Below are positions 1-8,744 of a stretch of 64,000 nt of DNA, one piece after another; within the stretch, counting starts at the first letter, position 1, and each line of letters starts with the position of its first letter. The DNA is taken from contig NZ_JPON01000001.1 in NCBI RefSeq assembly GCF_000733935.1, forward strand, positions 124,001-188,000. Reading direction: 5' to 3'. A program made the translations under genes and the position numbers. Below the pieces are notes generated by a model. The model saw only the letters and a list, made by a program, of their open reading frames with translations, was not told where the DNA came from and did not search any database. This DNA comes from Methylomarinum vadi. GTDB taxonomy: Bacteria > Pseudomonadota > Gammaproteobacteria > Methylococcales > Methylomonadaceae.

Positions 1-732
1 CAGGCGGCAATCGTTAATTTATGGAATGACGATCAGGCCTTTGCTCCGAGGTTGGTTAATTATATCAACCACTTGATTGCAACTAATAGCGAGCTAATCA
101 ATAAGTCCGCGCGTCGATATAGAGTGTCGGCGGTAGCGATTCCGGAACGGAATTTAGTGATGATTCGTTCAGTTTTGCTAGCACGGATTTTGGAATTTTA
201 CGGCTTTAATAAAGAAAGCAAGTTACGGGTGCCGGAAGTAATTTGGCAGGGTAACGAAGACTGTGTCAAAGGTTATCTGTCCGCCTTGTTTCAAGCCGAC
301 GGTACAGTCAATATTTCAGCAAAAAGCCAATCGTGCTCAGTCCGGTTGGCCTCTTCCCATTTAAGTTTATTAAAAGATGTCCAGATGTTGCTGGCAAATT
401 TCGGTGTATTCTGTCGAATTCACAAGCGACGCGAAGCAGGACAACGTATGTTGCCGGATGGGAAAGGCGGAAAACGGCTGTTTGAATGTAAAGCGGACCA
501 CGAGTTAATTATCGATGGTCAATCGCGTGAACGCTTTATGGAGGAAGTTGGCTTCTTAGGAGATGATAAGCAGCAAAAATATCAGAACTGGGTTTCCAAC
601 AAGATATTGAAGAAACATCAACCCTTTACTTCCGAGGTGGCGGAAATCGTTTATGTCGGGCAGGAACCCGTTTATGACACCACCCAAGCAGATCATAATA
701 CGGTAATTTTCAATGGCTTGGTGACAGGGCAA
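1..732 (+). other. Intein, C-terminal portion, inside nrdJa
   Basis: Codons 1-244 of the visible frame interrupt the reductase. A LAGLIDADG-type block is seen in GYLSALFQADGTV (about nt 271-309), a block H-like stretch in FMEEVGFLGDDKQQK (about 535-579), and the C-terminal splicing block in VYDTT followed by IFNGLVTGQ ending at 732. The last intein residue is Gln instead of the usual Asn, preceded by Gly, a known variant. The +1 extein residue is Cys (733-735), which serves both as splicing nucleophile and as the reductase's catalytic cysteine. The N-terminal splicing blocks and the first endonuclease motif lie outside the window. Confidence 0.88.
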
Positions 733-1914
733 TGCGGCGAACAACCGTTGCCGCCTTATGGCAGCTGCCTGTTGGGGTCGATCAACCTGACCCGTTTCGT
801 GGAAAAACCGTTCACCAAGGATGCGCGATTCGATTGGGAAACCTACCGCAAGGCCATCCGAATTTTTACCCGCATGCTCGACAATGTGGTCGAAATCAAC
901 GGCCTGCCGCTGCAAAAACAGCAGGATGAAATTTTGGGCAAACGCCGTCACGGCATGGGTTATCTGGGGCTCGGCTCGACCCTGACCATGCTCGGTATGA
1001 AATACGGCGATGACGAATCGCTGGCCTTCACGGAGGAAGTTACCAGGGAGTTGGCGGTGGAAGGCTGGAAGGAAGGTCTGTCCTTGGCCAAGGAAAAAGG
1101 TCCGGCGCCGCTGCTGGAGCAGATTTTTACCGTGACCGGCGAAATGCTGCACAAGCGTCCGGAAATGGTCAAAGACGGCTACAAGATCGGCGACCAGGTG
1201 CCGGGCAAGGTGCTGCATGCCAAATACAGCCGCTACATGCAGCAATTGGCGCAAGTGGAACCGGCGTTGGTCGACGCCTTGGCGGAAACCGGCAGCCGCT
1301 TCACTCATCACAGCTCGATCGCGCCGACCGGCACGATTTCGCTGTCGCTGGCCAATAACGCCAGCAACGGCATCGAGCCCAGCTTCGCCCATCATTATTC
1401 CCGCAATGTGATCCGCGAAGGCAAGAAAAGCAAGGAAAAAGTCGATGTCTTTTCCTTCGAACTGTTGGCCTACCGGGAATTGGTCAATCCGAAGGCGATG
1501 CCTTACAGCGACGACCCGGAACAGCAACTGCCGGATTATTTCATCGTCGCCGACAGCATTACGCCGAAACAGCATGTCGACATTCAGGCGGCGGCGCAGA
1601 AATGGATCGATTCGTCGATCTCGAAAACCGCCAACGTGCCGACCGATTATCCGTACGAGGATTTCAAGTCGATTTACGAATACGCCTACGAAAAAGGCCT
1701 GAAAGGCTGCACGACCTTCCGTTTCAACCCGGAAGTGTTCCAGGGCGTGTTGGTCAAGGAAACCGATCTCGAGAAAACCACCTACCAATTCACGCTGGAA
1801 GACGGCCATGTCGTGGAATTGAAAGGCAACGAGGAAGTCGAATACGATGGCGAAATCCACACCGCCGCCAATCTGTTCGACGCCTTGAAAGAAGGTTATT
1901 ACGGCAAGTTCTAA
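1..1914 (+). CDS. nrdJ: Class II ribonucleotide reductase large part (NrdJa), 5' partial, intein-bearing
   Basis: The reading frame is open from base 1, so the gene starts upstream of the window. The first 244 codons are the C-terminal part of an intein and the remaining 393 residues are the extein, starting with CGEQPLPPYGSC. That motif holds the cysteine that carries the thiyl radical in adenosylcobalamin-dependent ribonucleotide reductases. Later motifs PTGTIS and EPSFAHHYS fit the nucleotide-binding barrel of class II enzymes. The enzyme reduces ribonucleotides to deoxyribonucleotides independently of oxygen. The protein ends without the TSCPD/zinc domain, which is encoded by the next gene 59 bp downstream, as in the nrdJa/nrdJb arrangement of Pseudomonas aeruginosa. 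Family assignment is firm; the length of the missing N-terminus is unknown. Confidence 0.93.
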   Translation, partial: QAAIVNLWNDDQAFAPRLVNYINHLIATNSELINKSARRYRVSAVAIPERNLVMIRSVLLARILEFYGFNKESKLRVPEVIWQGNEDCVKGYLSALFQADGTVNISAKSQSCSVRLASSHLSLLKDVQMLLANFGVFCRIHKRREAGQRMLPDGKGGKRLFECKADHELIIDGQSRERFMEEVGFLGDDKQQKYQNWVSNKILKKHQPFTSEVAEIVYVGQEPVYDTTQADHNTVIFNGLVTGQCGEQPLPPYGSCLLGSINLTRFVEKPFTKDARFDWETYRKAIRIFTRMLDNVVEINGLPLQKQQDEILGKRRHGMGYLGLGSTLTMLGMKYGDDESLAFTEEVTRELAVEGWKEGLSLAKEKGPAPLLEQIFTVTGEMLHKRPEMVKDGYKIGDQVPGKVLHAKYSRYMQQLAQVEPALVDALAETGSRFTHHSSIAPTGTISLSLANNASNGIEPSFAHHYSRNVIREGKKSKEKVDVFSFELLAYRELVNPKAMPYSDDPEQQLPDYFIVADSITPKQHVDIQAAAQKWIDSSISKTANVPTDYPYEDFKSIYEYAYEKGLKGCTTFRFNPEVFQGVLVKETDLEKTTYQFTLEDGHVVELKGNEEVEYDGEIHTAANLFDALKEGYYGKF

Positions 1915-1973
1915 GATCAACGAAAGGGCGGGTAGGCCAAGAGGCCGCTCGCCGGAAGAATGCGAGATGAATC

Positions 1974-2657
1974 ATGGTACATAAAATCACGAAAAAGATC
2001 GTCGGCTACAAAGTATTGACCGACGAAAAGAAAGAGGCCGCTGCCGGCGAAGAACAACAGGATTCGCTGGAGAGCATGCACGAGAAGGTCGAGCGGCCGG
2101 AAGTGCTGTTGGGATCGACCTATAAGATCAAGACGCCGCAATCCGAGCATGCGTTGTATATCACCATCAACGACATGATCCTGAATGCCGGCACCGAACA
2201 CGAGGAACGCCGCCCTTACGAAGTGTTCATCAACTCCAAGAACATGGAGCACTTCCAGTGGGTGTTGGCCTTGACGCGGGTTATCTCGGCGGTATTCCGC
2301 AAGGGCGGCGACGTTTGCTTTCTGGTCGAAGAGCTGAAAGCGGTCTTCGATCCGAAAGGCGGCTATTTCAAGAAAGGCGGCGTGTTCATGCCGTCGCTGG
2401 TCGCCGAAATCGGCCACGCCATCGAATCGCACATGAAGCACATCGGCATGATCGAAACGGAACAACTGTCCGACCACCAGAAGGAATTCCTGGCCGAAAA
2501 ACGCAAGGAATTCGAAGCCAAGCACGGCACAAAAAACGGCAGCGACAGCGAATTCCCGGAACAGGCCGTGCTCTGCCCCAAATGCAGCACCAAGGCCATG
2601 GTGCTGATGGACGGTTGCATGACTTGTTTGAATTGTGGGGAGAGTAAGTGCGGGTAG
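1974..2657 (+). CDS. Class II ribonucleotide reductase C-terminal subunit (NrdJb), TSCPD and zinc-ribbon
   Basis: This 227-residue protein corresponds to the C-terminal part of long vitamin B12-dependent ribonucleotide reductases. The middle (about residues 75-160) matches the TSCPD-type domain. The tail carries two cysteine pairs, CPKC and CLNCGESKC, the redox-active or zinc-binding end that delivers electrons to the active site. It lies 59 bp downstream of nrdJa on the same strand. In Pseudomonas the two polypeptides together form the active enzyme, and I infer the same here. The ATG at 1974 has only a weak purine-rich ribosome site; no better start is visible. An AT-rich palindrome array follows. 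Confidence 0.88.
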   Translation: MVHKITKKIVGYKVLTDEKKEAAAGEEQQDSLESMHEKVERPEVLLGSTYKIKTPQSEHALYITINDMILNAGTEHEERRPYEVFINSKNMEHFQWVLALTRVISAVFRKGGDVCFLVEELKAVFDPKGGYFKKGGVFMPSLVAEIGHAIESHMKHIGMIETEQLSDHQKEFLAEKRKEFEAKHGTKNGSDSEFPEQAVLCPKCSTKAMVLMDGCMTCLNCGESKCG

Positions 2658-2702
2658 GAGTAATTGATATTTTTAGGTAGATTTGACATGTTTTCAGGCT
2701 AA

Positions 2703-2803
2703 TATCGGCTTATCAGGGCAAATTGACCTGATATTGGAATATGTTGGCGAATTTGCCCGAAAACACCGGTAATATCGTATTATCAGGGCGAATTTACCTG
2801 ACA
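2703..2803. repeat. Two tandem copies of a palindromic site
   Basis: TATCAGG-N9-CCTGATA occurs at 2711-2733 and, with one mismatch, at 2781-2803. The copies are 70 bp apart and both are preceded by AATATCG. They sit between nrdJb and the next plus-strand gene. They could be operators for that gene, or the remains of a small repeat family. Confidence 0.6.
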
Positions 2804-2831
2804 ATAATAGTTAGGACTCAAGGGGGATTAA

Positions 2832-3317
2832 ATGGGGCAATCATCGTCAATCACACCCGCTCTTTTCGCGCTTGGTGGCGTCGCTCTAGCGCAAGGCGTA
2901 GCCATGTTTCAATCTTTCTTGGATAGAAAGAACAAGCACGAAGTACTTTTGCGCACAAAGTATGAGGAACTTGGCGCTCATTTTCTTGAGTCGATAAAGT
3001 TGCCCCATGCTTTAATGAAAGTGGTGAAAGACGAAGAAATTCACGTCTTAACCCTACAGGCATCCTCGAATAACGCACTTCTTCTGTCTTTGGTTTATTT
3101 TCCTCTACTTCAACAATCACTCGAACGGTACATTGAGTCGTATTCAAATTTATGTCTTGTTTCTTCATCATTGTTTGATCCAGATAAAAATAAACCTCTT
3201 GGAGCACAGGTATATGACAAACCAGAGTATATAGCTGCTAGTGATGCTCACATTGAGGCAAGAGACAATCTGCAAGAGCAAATAAAAATTCATGCTTCTA
3301 TATATGCCAAGTCCTAA
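2832..3317 (+). CDS. Hypothetical protein with one N-terminal membrane segment
   Basis: I do not recognise this 161-residue protein. A hydrophobic stretch near residues 8-27 (ALFALGGVALAQGVAMF) looks like a single membrane anchor. It is followed by a charged, probably helical domain with many Glu, Lys and Leu. An AGGGGG purine run at 2820-2825, 6 bp before the ATG, is a plausible ribosome site. Base composition is more AT-rich than in the flanking nrdJ genes, which suggests acquisition. The two palindromes immediately upstream may control it. Confidence 0.55.
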   Translation: MGQSSSITPALFALGGVALAQGVAMFQSFLDRKNKHEVLLRTKYEELGAHFLESIKLPHALMKVVKDEEIHVLTLQASSNNALLLSLVYFPLLQQSLERYIESYSNLCLVSSSLFDPDKNKPLGAQVYDKPEYIAASDAHIEARDNLQEQIKIHASIYAKS

Positions 3318-3464
3318 CAAGGCAAATACACACGGACAAATTTCCGCAACGTTCATTTGTGCTATGAATAGCACAAGCCTCACATTGCTACAATTTGCTG
3401 GTGATTTGCGACGTTATGTGCAAAATTCGTCAACCATTTGAGCTCTATATGAAGGCAAAAAATT

Positions 3465-3674
3465 ATGGCGGTTAATAAAAATCCTAATTGGGTTACTAGC
3501 GGTAAAACTATAAGCCAATTGATCGAGGAGCTTAAGTCCTTCTCCGATCAAAACCTTGAGGTAAGACTTTCTCTGGACGATGGTGAGTCATTCAAGCCAA
3601 TTAGCTTGGTTGTTCGTAAAGGGGGCCTAGCAAATACTTTTGTGGGCTGGTTAACTGTGAGTCAGACCTCGTAG
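3465..3674 (+). CDS. Small hypothetical protein, 3' end formed by a REP element
   Basis: A 69-residue ORF with ATG at 3465 behind GAAGG (3452-3456). The product is hydrophilic with a possible alpha/beta fold and matches no family I know. Its last residues and its TAG stop (3672-3674) lie in the left edge of the 1-kb duplicated REP/transposase unit, which starts at about 3664. The C-terminus may therefore have been altered when that unit inserted. Confidence 0.4.
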   Translation: MAVNKNPNWVTSGKTISQLIEELKSFSDQNLEVRLSLDDGESFKPISLVVRKGGLANTFVGWLTVSQTS

Positions 3675-3700
3675 GTCCGATTAGCACAGCGTAATCGGAC
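3675..3700. repeat. REP hairpin, left of first transposase gene
   Basis: GTCCGATTA pairs with TAATCGGAC across an 8-nt loop. It is the left flank of the first REP-associated transposase. Confidence 0.8.
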
Positions 3701-3785
3701 GCATGTCAAAATTGCTCTCCCCATCATGGTGGACGCTAATCTATCCGAGCGGTAATATCTTTGCTTCTCAACATAAGATAATGAT

Positions 3786-4316
3786 ATGTCCAATTATCGA
3801 CGTGCATTCATTCCTGGGGGCACCTGGTTCTTCACAGTGAATCTGTTGCAAAGGCATAACAATGATTTGCTGATTAGGGAAATTGGTTTGTTGCGCGAGA
3901 CGGTGAAAAGGGTGCGTGCACGCTACCCTTTTCAAATCGACGCCTGGGTCCTGTTACCGGAACATTTACATTGTGTTTGGACTTTGCCGCCTGGCGATGC
4001 CGATTTCAGCATACGTTGGCGCTTGATTAAAAGCGGTTTTTCACGGGCGTTACCTAAAACAGAACGTCGGTCTGATGTCCGCAAAATGGCTGGAGAGCGG
4101 GGTATATGGCAGCGGCATTATTGGGAGCATTTTATTCGCGACGATGTCGATTATGAAAGGCATGTGGATTACGTACATGCGAACCCGTTAAAACATGGCT
4201 ATGTAAAGCGTGTGGCGGATTGGCCGTATTCGACTTTTCATCGTTATGTGTCGAAAGGTATTTATCCCCAGGATTGGTGCGGGGATGTAGATTCCTCGGT
4301 TGGAGGAGATGAATGA
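3786..4316 (+). CDS. REP-associated tyrosine transposase (RAYT), copy 1
   Basis: This 176-residue protein belongs to the Y1 HUH transposase group linked to REP hairpins. The HUH motif is H60-L-H62 ([10 protein letters not shown]), and Y129 in [13 protein letters not shown] is the likely catalytic tyrosine. These enzymes nick single-stranded REP DNA and are thought to spread or maintain REP elements, usually as single-copy domesticated genes. REP hairpins in opposite orientation flank the gene at 3675-3700 and 4323-4347. A near-identical copy lies 1,017 bp downstream; I see four amino-acid differences (residues 52, 56, 101 and 160). Having two tandem copies is unusual for the family. Confidence 0.9.
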   Translation: MSNYRRAFIPGGTWFFTVNLLQRHNNDLLIREIGLLRETVKRVRARYPFQIDAWVLLPEHLHCVWTLPPGDADFSIRWRLIKSGFSRALPKTERRSDVRKMAGERGIWQRHYWEHFIRDDVDYERHVDYVHANPLKHGYVKRVADWPYSTFHRYVSKGIYPQDWCGDVDSSVGGDE

Positions 4317-4322
4317 CATGCG

Positions 4323-4347
4323 CCCGATTACGCTGCGCTAATCGGAC
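4323..4347. repeat. REP hairpin, right of first transposase gene
   Basis: CCCGATTA and TAATCGG pair around an 8-nt loop, in inverted orientation relative to the REP at 3675-3700. Confidence 0.78.
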
Positions 4348-4691
4348 CTACACGTCCGAGAACCTCCTAACGTGGGAAGTCCAGGTTGTCCCGGCGGGTT
4401 TAACAGACGATACCTACCGCCTTACCAAATATTCTACGTCGCAGGCTGAAGGGAAGGGTAGTGCCCGGAACTGGCGCTGCCGGCATTGATTATATTCTCT
4501 CGCTGAGTCGAACGAAGTGAGACGTCCTCTCGTCGCTATGAGTAAGAAGCTGTTTGGAAATTATCAATGGGACTGGTAATGTAAGCTTTTATCTCGCGAA
4601 TGGCTTATCAGAGACGCAAGCAATGGGCCTGTGTTGTGAAGTGAGAAAATAACAACAACTGAACTGACATGAACAAGTCCAGACCTCGTAG

Positions 4692-4717
4692 GTCCGATTA
4701 GCACAGCGTAATCGGGC
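4692..4717. repeat. REP hairpin, left of second transposase gene
   Basis: Copy of the 3675-3700 hairpin with one change at its right edge. It begins 12 bases after the duplication junction at 4680/4681. Confidence 0.78.
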
Positions 4718-4802
4718 GCATGTCAAAATTGCTCTCCCCATCATGGTGGACGCTAATCTATCCGAGCGGTAATATCTTTGCTTCTCAACATGAGATAATG
4801 AT

Positions 4803-5333
4803 ATGTCCAATTATCGACGTGCATTCATTCCTGGGGGCACCTGGTTCTTCACAGTGAATCTGTTGCAAAGGCATAACAATGATTTGCTGATTAGGGAAAT
4901 TGGTTTGTTGCGCGAGACGGTGAAAAGGGTGCGTGCACGCTACCCTTTTCAAATCAATGCCTGGGTCGTGTTACCGGAACATTTACATTGTGTTTGGACT
5001 TTGCCGCCTGGCGATGCCGATTTCAGCATACGTTGGCGCTTGATTAAAAGCGGTTTTTCACGGGCGTTACCTAAAACAGAACGTCGGTCTGATGTCCGCA
5101 AATCAGCCGGAGAGCGGGGTATATGGCAGCGGCATTATTGGGAGCATTTTATTCGCGACGATGTCGATTATGAAAGGCATGTGGATTACGTACATGCGAA
5201 CCCGTTGAAACATGGCTATGTAAAGCGTGTGGCGGATTGGCCGTATTCGACTTTTCATCGTTATGTTTCGAAAAGTATTTATCCCCAGGATTGGTGCGGG
5301 GATGTAGATTCCTCGGTTGGAGGAGATGAATGA
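4803..5333 (+). CDS. REP-associated tyrosine transposase (RAYT), copy 2
   Basis: Same family and length as the gene at 3786-4316, with the HUH pair H60/H62 and Y129 retained. It differs from copy 1 at residues 52 (Asn for Asp), 56 (Val for Leu), 101 (Ser for Met) and 160 (Ser for Gly). None of these is a known catalytic position, so both copies may be functional. It is the copy whose downstream leader leads into the intact permease gene at 5688. Confidence 0.9.
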   Translation: MSNYRRAFIPGGTWFFTVNLLQRHNNDLLIREIGLLRETVKRVRARYPFQINAWVVLPEHLHCVWTLPPGDADFSIRWRLIKSGFSRALPKTERRSDVRKSAGERGIWQRHYWEHFIRDDVDYERHVDYVHANPLKHGYVKRVADWPYSTFHRYVSKSIYPQDWCGDVDSSVGGDE

Positions 5334-5339
5334 CATGCG

Positions 5340-5364
5340 CCCGATTACGCTGCGCTAATCGGAC
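5340..5364. repeat. REP hairpin, right of second transposase gene
   Basis: CCGATTA and TAATCGG around an 8-nt loop, copy of the hairpin at 4323-4347. Confidence 0.78.
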
Positions 5365-5687
5365 CTACAATTCCGTGAACCTCCTAGCGATGGATGTCCA
5401 GGTTGCCCCGCGGCGGGTTTAACAGGCGATACCTTCCGCTTCACCAAATATTCTGCGTTGCAGGTTGAAGGTGAGGGCAGTGCCCGGAACTGGCGCTGCC
5501 GGCAGTGATTATATTCTCTCACTGAGTCGAACGAAGCGGGACGTCCGCTTGTCGCTATGAGTAAGAAGCTGTTTGGAAATTATCAATGGGACTGGTAATG
5601 TAAGCTTTTATCTCGCGAATGGCTTATCAGAAACGCAAGCAATGGGCCTGTGTTGTGAAGCGAGAAAATAACAATAACTGAACTGAC

Positions 5688-6992
5688 ATGAACAAGTCCG
5701 GAAAAGAAAATCTCGGCTACTGGGAGGTCACGGCAATAGGCGTCGGCGGTATGGTTGGTGGCGGGATCTTTGCCGTTCTTGGCCTGTCGGTGGAATTAGC
5801 CAATGGAGGAGCACCGGTAGCCTTTATGATTGCGGGTATCGTTGCTCTCGTTACCTCCTATTCCTACGTAAAACTCTCCGTTACATATCCGAGTCAGGGA
5901 GGAACTGTCGCATTTCTGGATCGGGCGTTTGGCTCGGGACTGCTGACAGGGAGCGCAAACATTTTGCTCTGGATAAGTTACATTGTCATGCTTTCGCTGT
6001 ATGCCTATGCCTTCGGAAGCTATGGCGCGTCATTCTTCCCTGCGGAGTCGCAGCCGTTTTGGAAACACATTCTAATTACAGGTAGCGTTATCATCATTAC
6101 CGGCCTAAACCTTTTAAACGCTAAATTGATTGGCGAGGTCGAAGATTGGATAGTGCTTCTCAAATTGGTGATTCTTGCCCTTTTCATCGGAGTCGGTATC
6201 TGGAACGTCGACAGTGCGAGGCTTGCGCCGTCGGATTGGTCATCGCCCCTAAATCTGATTGCCGGCGGGATGATTATATTTCTTGCCTATGAGGGATTCG
6301 AGTTGATTGCCAACACTGCACAGGATGTGCGCGACGCGCCAAAAACATTACCCCGCGCTTTCTATTCAAGTGTTATTTTCGTGATAGTGCTCTATGTCCT
6401 TGTTGCTTTGGTTGCCGTTGGAACTCTGCCTGTCGACAAGATTGTCATTGCCAAGGACTACGCACTGGCTGAGGCGGCCCGTTCGTCCTTGGGTCACGCG
6501 GGATTCATCTTGATTGCCGTCGCTGCCATGCTCTCAACGGCTTCGGCCATCAACGCAACGATCTACGGCGCCGCCCGATTGAGTTATGTCATTGCAAAAG
6601 ACGGCGAACTTCCTGTTGTATTGGAAAAAAAGGTTTGGGGAGAACCTATTGAGGGATTGTTAATCACATCCGGATTGACCTTGCTAATCGCCAATCTTGT
6701 CGACCTTTCAAGTATGTCGATGATGGGCAGTGCAGGGTTTCTCTTGATTTTTGCAGCGGTCAATTGTGCCAATGTAGCGCTGGCAAAAAACACGCACAGC
6801 AATTATTTTCTATCGCTAATCGGTGCCGGACTTTGCCTTGCTGCATTAGGGAGTTTGATCTGGCAGATTGGCAATAATTCACCCAGTCAGCTATGGTTTC
6901 TACTCGTAATGATAGGAGCGGCCTTTTTTATCGAACTGACTTTTCGCATTGTTACGGGGCGGACTAGAGTCCTTCCAAATGCAAAAAAGTAA
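5688..6992 (+). CDS. APC-superfamily amino acid permease
   Basis: A 434-residue membrane protein with about 12 hydrophobic segments. The N-terminal sequence AIGVGGMVGGGIFAVLG is the glycine-rich first helix of amino acid-polyamine-organocation transporters, where the substrate carboxylate binds, and LAYEGFELIANTAQDVRDAPKTLPRA fits the helix-6 region. Such proteins import or exchange amino acids across the inner membrane; the substrate cannot be told from sequence. The ATG at 5688 lies at the right edge of the tandem duplication, and its first four codons are also present as a dead fragment at 4669. A terminator hairpin separates it from the convergent nirK gene. Confidence 0.85.
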   Translation: MNKSGKENLGYWEVTAIGVGGMVGGGIFAVLGLSVELANGGAPVAFMIAGIVALVTSYSYVKLSVTYPSQGGTVAFLDRAFGSGLLTGSANILLWISYIVMLSLYAYAFGSYGASFFPAESQPFWKHILITGSVIIITGLNLLNAKLIGEVEDWIVLLKLVILALFIGVGIWNVDSARLAPSDWSSPLNLIAGGMIIFLAYEGFELIANTAQDVRDAPKTLPRAFYSSVIFVIVLYVLVALVAVGTLPVDKIVIAKDYALAEAARSSLGHAGFILIAVAAMLSTASAINATIYGAARLSYVIAKDGELPVVLEKKVWGEPIEGLLITSGLTLLIANLVDLSSMSMMGSAGFLLIFAAVNCANVALAKNTHSNYFLSLIGAGLCLAALGSLIWQIGNNSPSQLWFLLVMIGAAFFIELTFRIVTGRTRVLPNAKK

Positions 6993-7075
6993 ATTCAAAT
7001 CGTTAAGAGATTGCTGAACAGTTTGTGGCAAATGCTATCAGATGTCGATATGTTTCCTAGACCTGTTGGAATATT

Positions 7076-7103
7076 CAGTGGAACGACTAAGTGCGTTCCA
7101 CTG
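7076..7103. terminator. Terminator hairpin between permease and nirK
   Basis: CAGTGGAACG pairs perfectly with CGTTCCACTG over an 8-nt loop between two convergent genes. No long T tract follows, so termination efficiency is uncertain. Confidence 0.6.
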
Positions 7104-7129
7104 GATTTACAATGGCTAATTCCAGCTTA

Positions 7130-8140
7130 CTAGTCAAACTGTAAGTATCCCAATGCCCCATTGGAAGCGCGGAAAATAGCATGATCCAACAACAAATATG
7201 TGCCTGGCTCTTTCGCCTCCAGTTCGAACATTGCGGCAGAGCCAGGGGCCACATATTCGGTTTCTTGGTTTACTAACGGATTTGAGAAATGGCCTTGATA
7301 GGTTTTGTCAAAAATTGTACCGATAATATGCCAATTAGAACCGATATTGGGCCCGCCATTAACGAAAAAGAATCGTACTGTATCTCCTATCTGCGCATGC
7401 ATAGCATCACCGTGGATGTTGGCATTGGTCAATGCGTTTTTATGCCCATTAAATGAGAAAAAATTAGGCCTCTCGGTCAGTGCTTGTTGTTCATCTAACA
7501 TCAATGTATTTGTCGGAAGCCCATGAGCATTGGTTTTATCATTCGGGACATGATTTAAATACCATTCGGATTGACCAATATAAAACTCCTTATCGACCGG
7601 TGGTAAGCCTCCACGCGGTTCCACCACGATTAAGCCGAACATACCATAGGCTATGTGTTCCCATGCCTGTCCCTCCGCTGCACAATGGTAAATGTAAGTT
7701 CCTTGCCGAGTCGCAACAAAGGTAAAGGATTTAGTTTCGCCGGGTTCGGCTTCTGTAAAAACCGCTCCACCACCAGGAGCAAGAGCGGCATGCAGATCGA
7801 TATTGTGAGGTTCGACGTTATTTGCATCATTAATGATATTAATGGTCACAGAATCGCCTTCCATGACTCTCAACATGGGTCCAGGCACTGTACCATTAAA
7901 AGTCCATACCCAGGCATAGGCACCGGACCCGTCGATATCCGTCAATACTTCTTTGGGATGTAAATCGAAAGTTAAGTGAGTAGGGCTTTTTCTGTTTATC
8001 GGAGCAGGAACCTCGGTAGGGTTTTTAGCCACATGGTCGACTTCCGGTGGTGTCGCTAAACAAAGCGACGTCCATAACGCGAGTACTGAACAAACGGCGA
8101 CGCCGGTAAACTCACTAAAGCAGTTGTAATTAATCTTCAT
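7130..8140 (-). CDS. nirK: Copper-containing nitrite reductase (NirK)
   Basis: This 336-residue exported protein has two cupredoxin domains and a signal peptide (about residues 1-30). All expected copper ligands are visible. Type 1 copper: H112, C153, H162 and M167 (in PHNIDLH and YHCAAEGQAWEHIAYGM). Type 2 copper: H117, H152 and H320 (LLLDHAIF). The catalytic pair is D115 and H271 (NWHIIG). The enzyme reduces nitrite to nitric oxide in the periplasm. A strong GAGGGGG ribosome site precedes the start. No NO reductase or nitrite-sensing regulator lies beside it, so its role (partial denitrification or nitrite detoxification) is inferred. The alternative name multicopper oxidase type 3 is less likely given the complete NirK residue set. 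Confidence 0.88.
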   Translation of the reverse strand: MKINYNCFSEFTGVAVCSVLALWTSLCLATPPEVDHVAKNPTEVPAPINRKSPTHLTFDLHPKEVLTDIDGSGAYAWVWTFNGTVPGPMLRVMEGDSVTINIINDANNVEPHNIDLHAALAPGGGAVFTEAEPGETKSFTFVATRQGTYIYHCAAEGQAWEHIAYGMFGLIVVEPRGGLPPVDKEFYIGQSEWYLNHVPNDKTNAHGLPTNTLMLDEQQALTERPNFFSFNGHKNALTNANIHGDAMHAQIGDTVRFFFVNGGPNIGSNWHIIGTIFDKTYQGHFSNPLVNQETEYVAPGSAAMFELEAKEPGTYLLLDHAIFRASNGALGYLQFD

Positions 8141-8237
8141 GACAATTCCCCCTCAATAGATAAAAAATAAGCAGGTGATTCGTCGCGCAGGCCTACTATG
8201 AATCCATTTAGTCAATAAGCAAGGTCATCGTCACCTG

Positions 8238-8519
8238 TTAGGTACCCCCAATTTCGCTTGCTATTTGCCCTAGGTCTTTGGTTTCGACTAGGGGGCTGAC
8301 GGCAATCAGATAATGGGAGATTGCGCCAATCCTTTTGTCTTTCACTTCGTTTCCGTGAATGAGTATGGATTCTAGTCTAGTTAATGAAGTTTGTATACTT
8401 ATAAAAGTTAAATATGATAAAAACACCATTAGTGGTTGCGAACAGAGGGAGTTAAGTCTTGTGGATAAAGCCCACACGTTAAATGGTGTCATCACCAAGT
8501 AATTATCGAATTCTTGCAA
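8238..8519 (-). CDS. Doubtful small ORF upstream of nirK
   Basis: A 93-residue frame with one hydrophobic segment and no recognisable family or clear ribosome site. The surrounding region 8141-8744 is AT-rich intergenic DNA between nirK and hypX. A hairpin-forming GGTTCCGG/CCGGGAACC pair near 8694-8737 may end the hypX transcript. I list the ORF for completeness only. Confidence 0.2.
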   Translation of the reverse strand: MQEFDNYLVMTPFNVWALSTRLNSLCSQPLMVFLSYLTFISIQTSLTRLESILIHGNEVKDKRIGAISHYLIAVSPLVETKDLGQIASEIGGT

Positions 8520-8744
8520 CCAATTTTTTGGTACTGAAGATTACCTCGCCGTGTTTAACGGACCTTTGCAAGGAAACTGTGAGCCTCCTAGGGTGGGAGA
8601 GTCCCGGGTCGCTATTCAATAAACGCCGACAGCGACGCTCTTGCCAATGACAAAAGGGCAGGTAGGCGAGCGATTTGGAAAAAATAGCGTTCGGTTCCCG
8701 GTTAATGTTTTTGTATCACCATGACGCCCGCCCCGGAACCAGGT

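Larger units (their letters stand above)
3664..5699 (+). repeat. 1.02-kb tandem duplication (REP, transposase gene, permease leader)
   Basis: Positions 3664-4680 and 4681-5699 are two head-to-tail copies of one unit. Each holds a REP hairpin, a transposase gene, a second inverted REP and about 350 bp of leader running into the start of the APC permease gene. In copy 1 the permease start (ATG AAC AAG TCC, 4669-4680) is cut off and joined directly to the REP of copy 2; only copy 2 continues into the intact permease gene. The copies differ by scattered substitutions and a net 2-bp indel, so the duplication is not very recent. Confidence 0.9.

Noticed and set aside
556-1920. Long open frame (454 codons) on the minus strand
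   Set aside because: It is antisense to nrdJa, which has strong family motifs; the minus frame shows only composition-driven residues and no domain.
4361-5460. Possible riboswitch in the leader before the permease gene
   Set aside because: The leader is repeated with the duplication and shows no pattern of a riboswitch class I recognise; a similar short phrase at about 8581 is too brief to support one.
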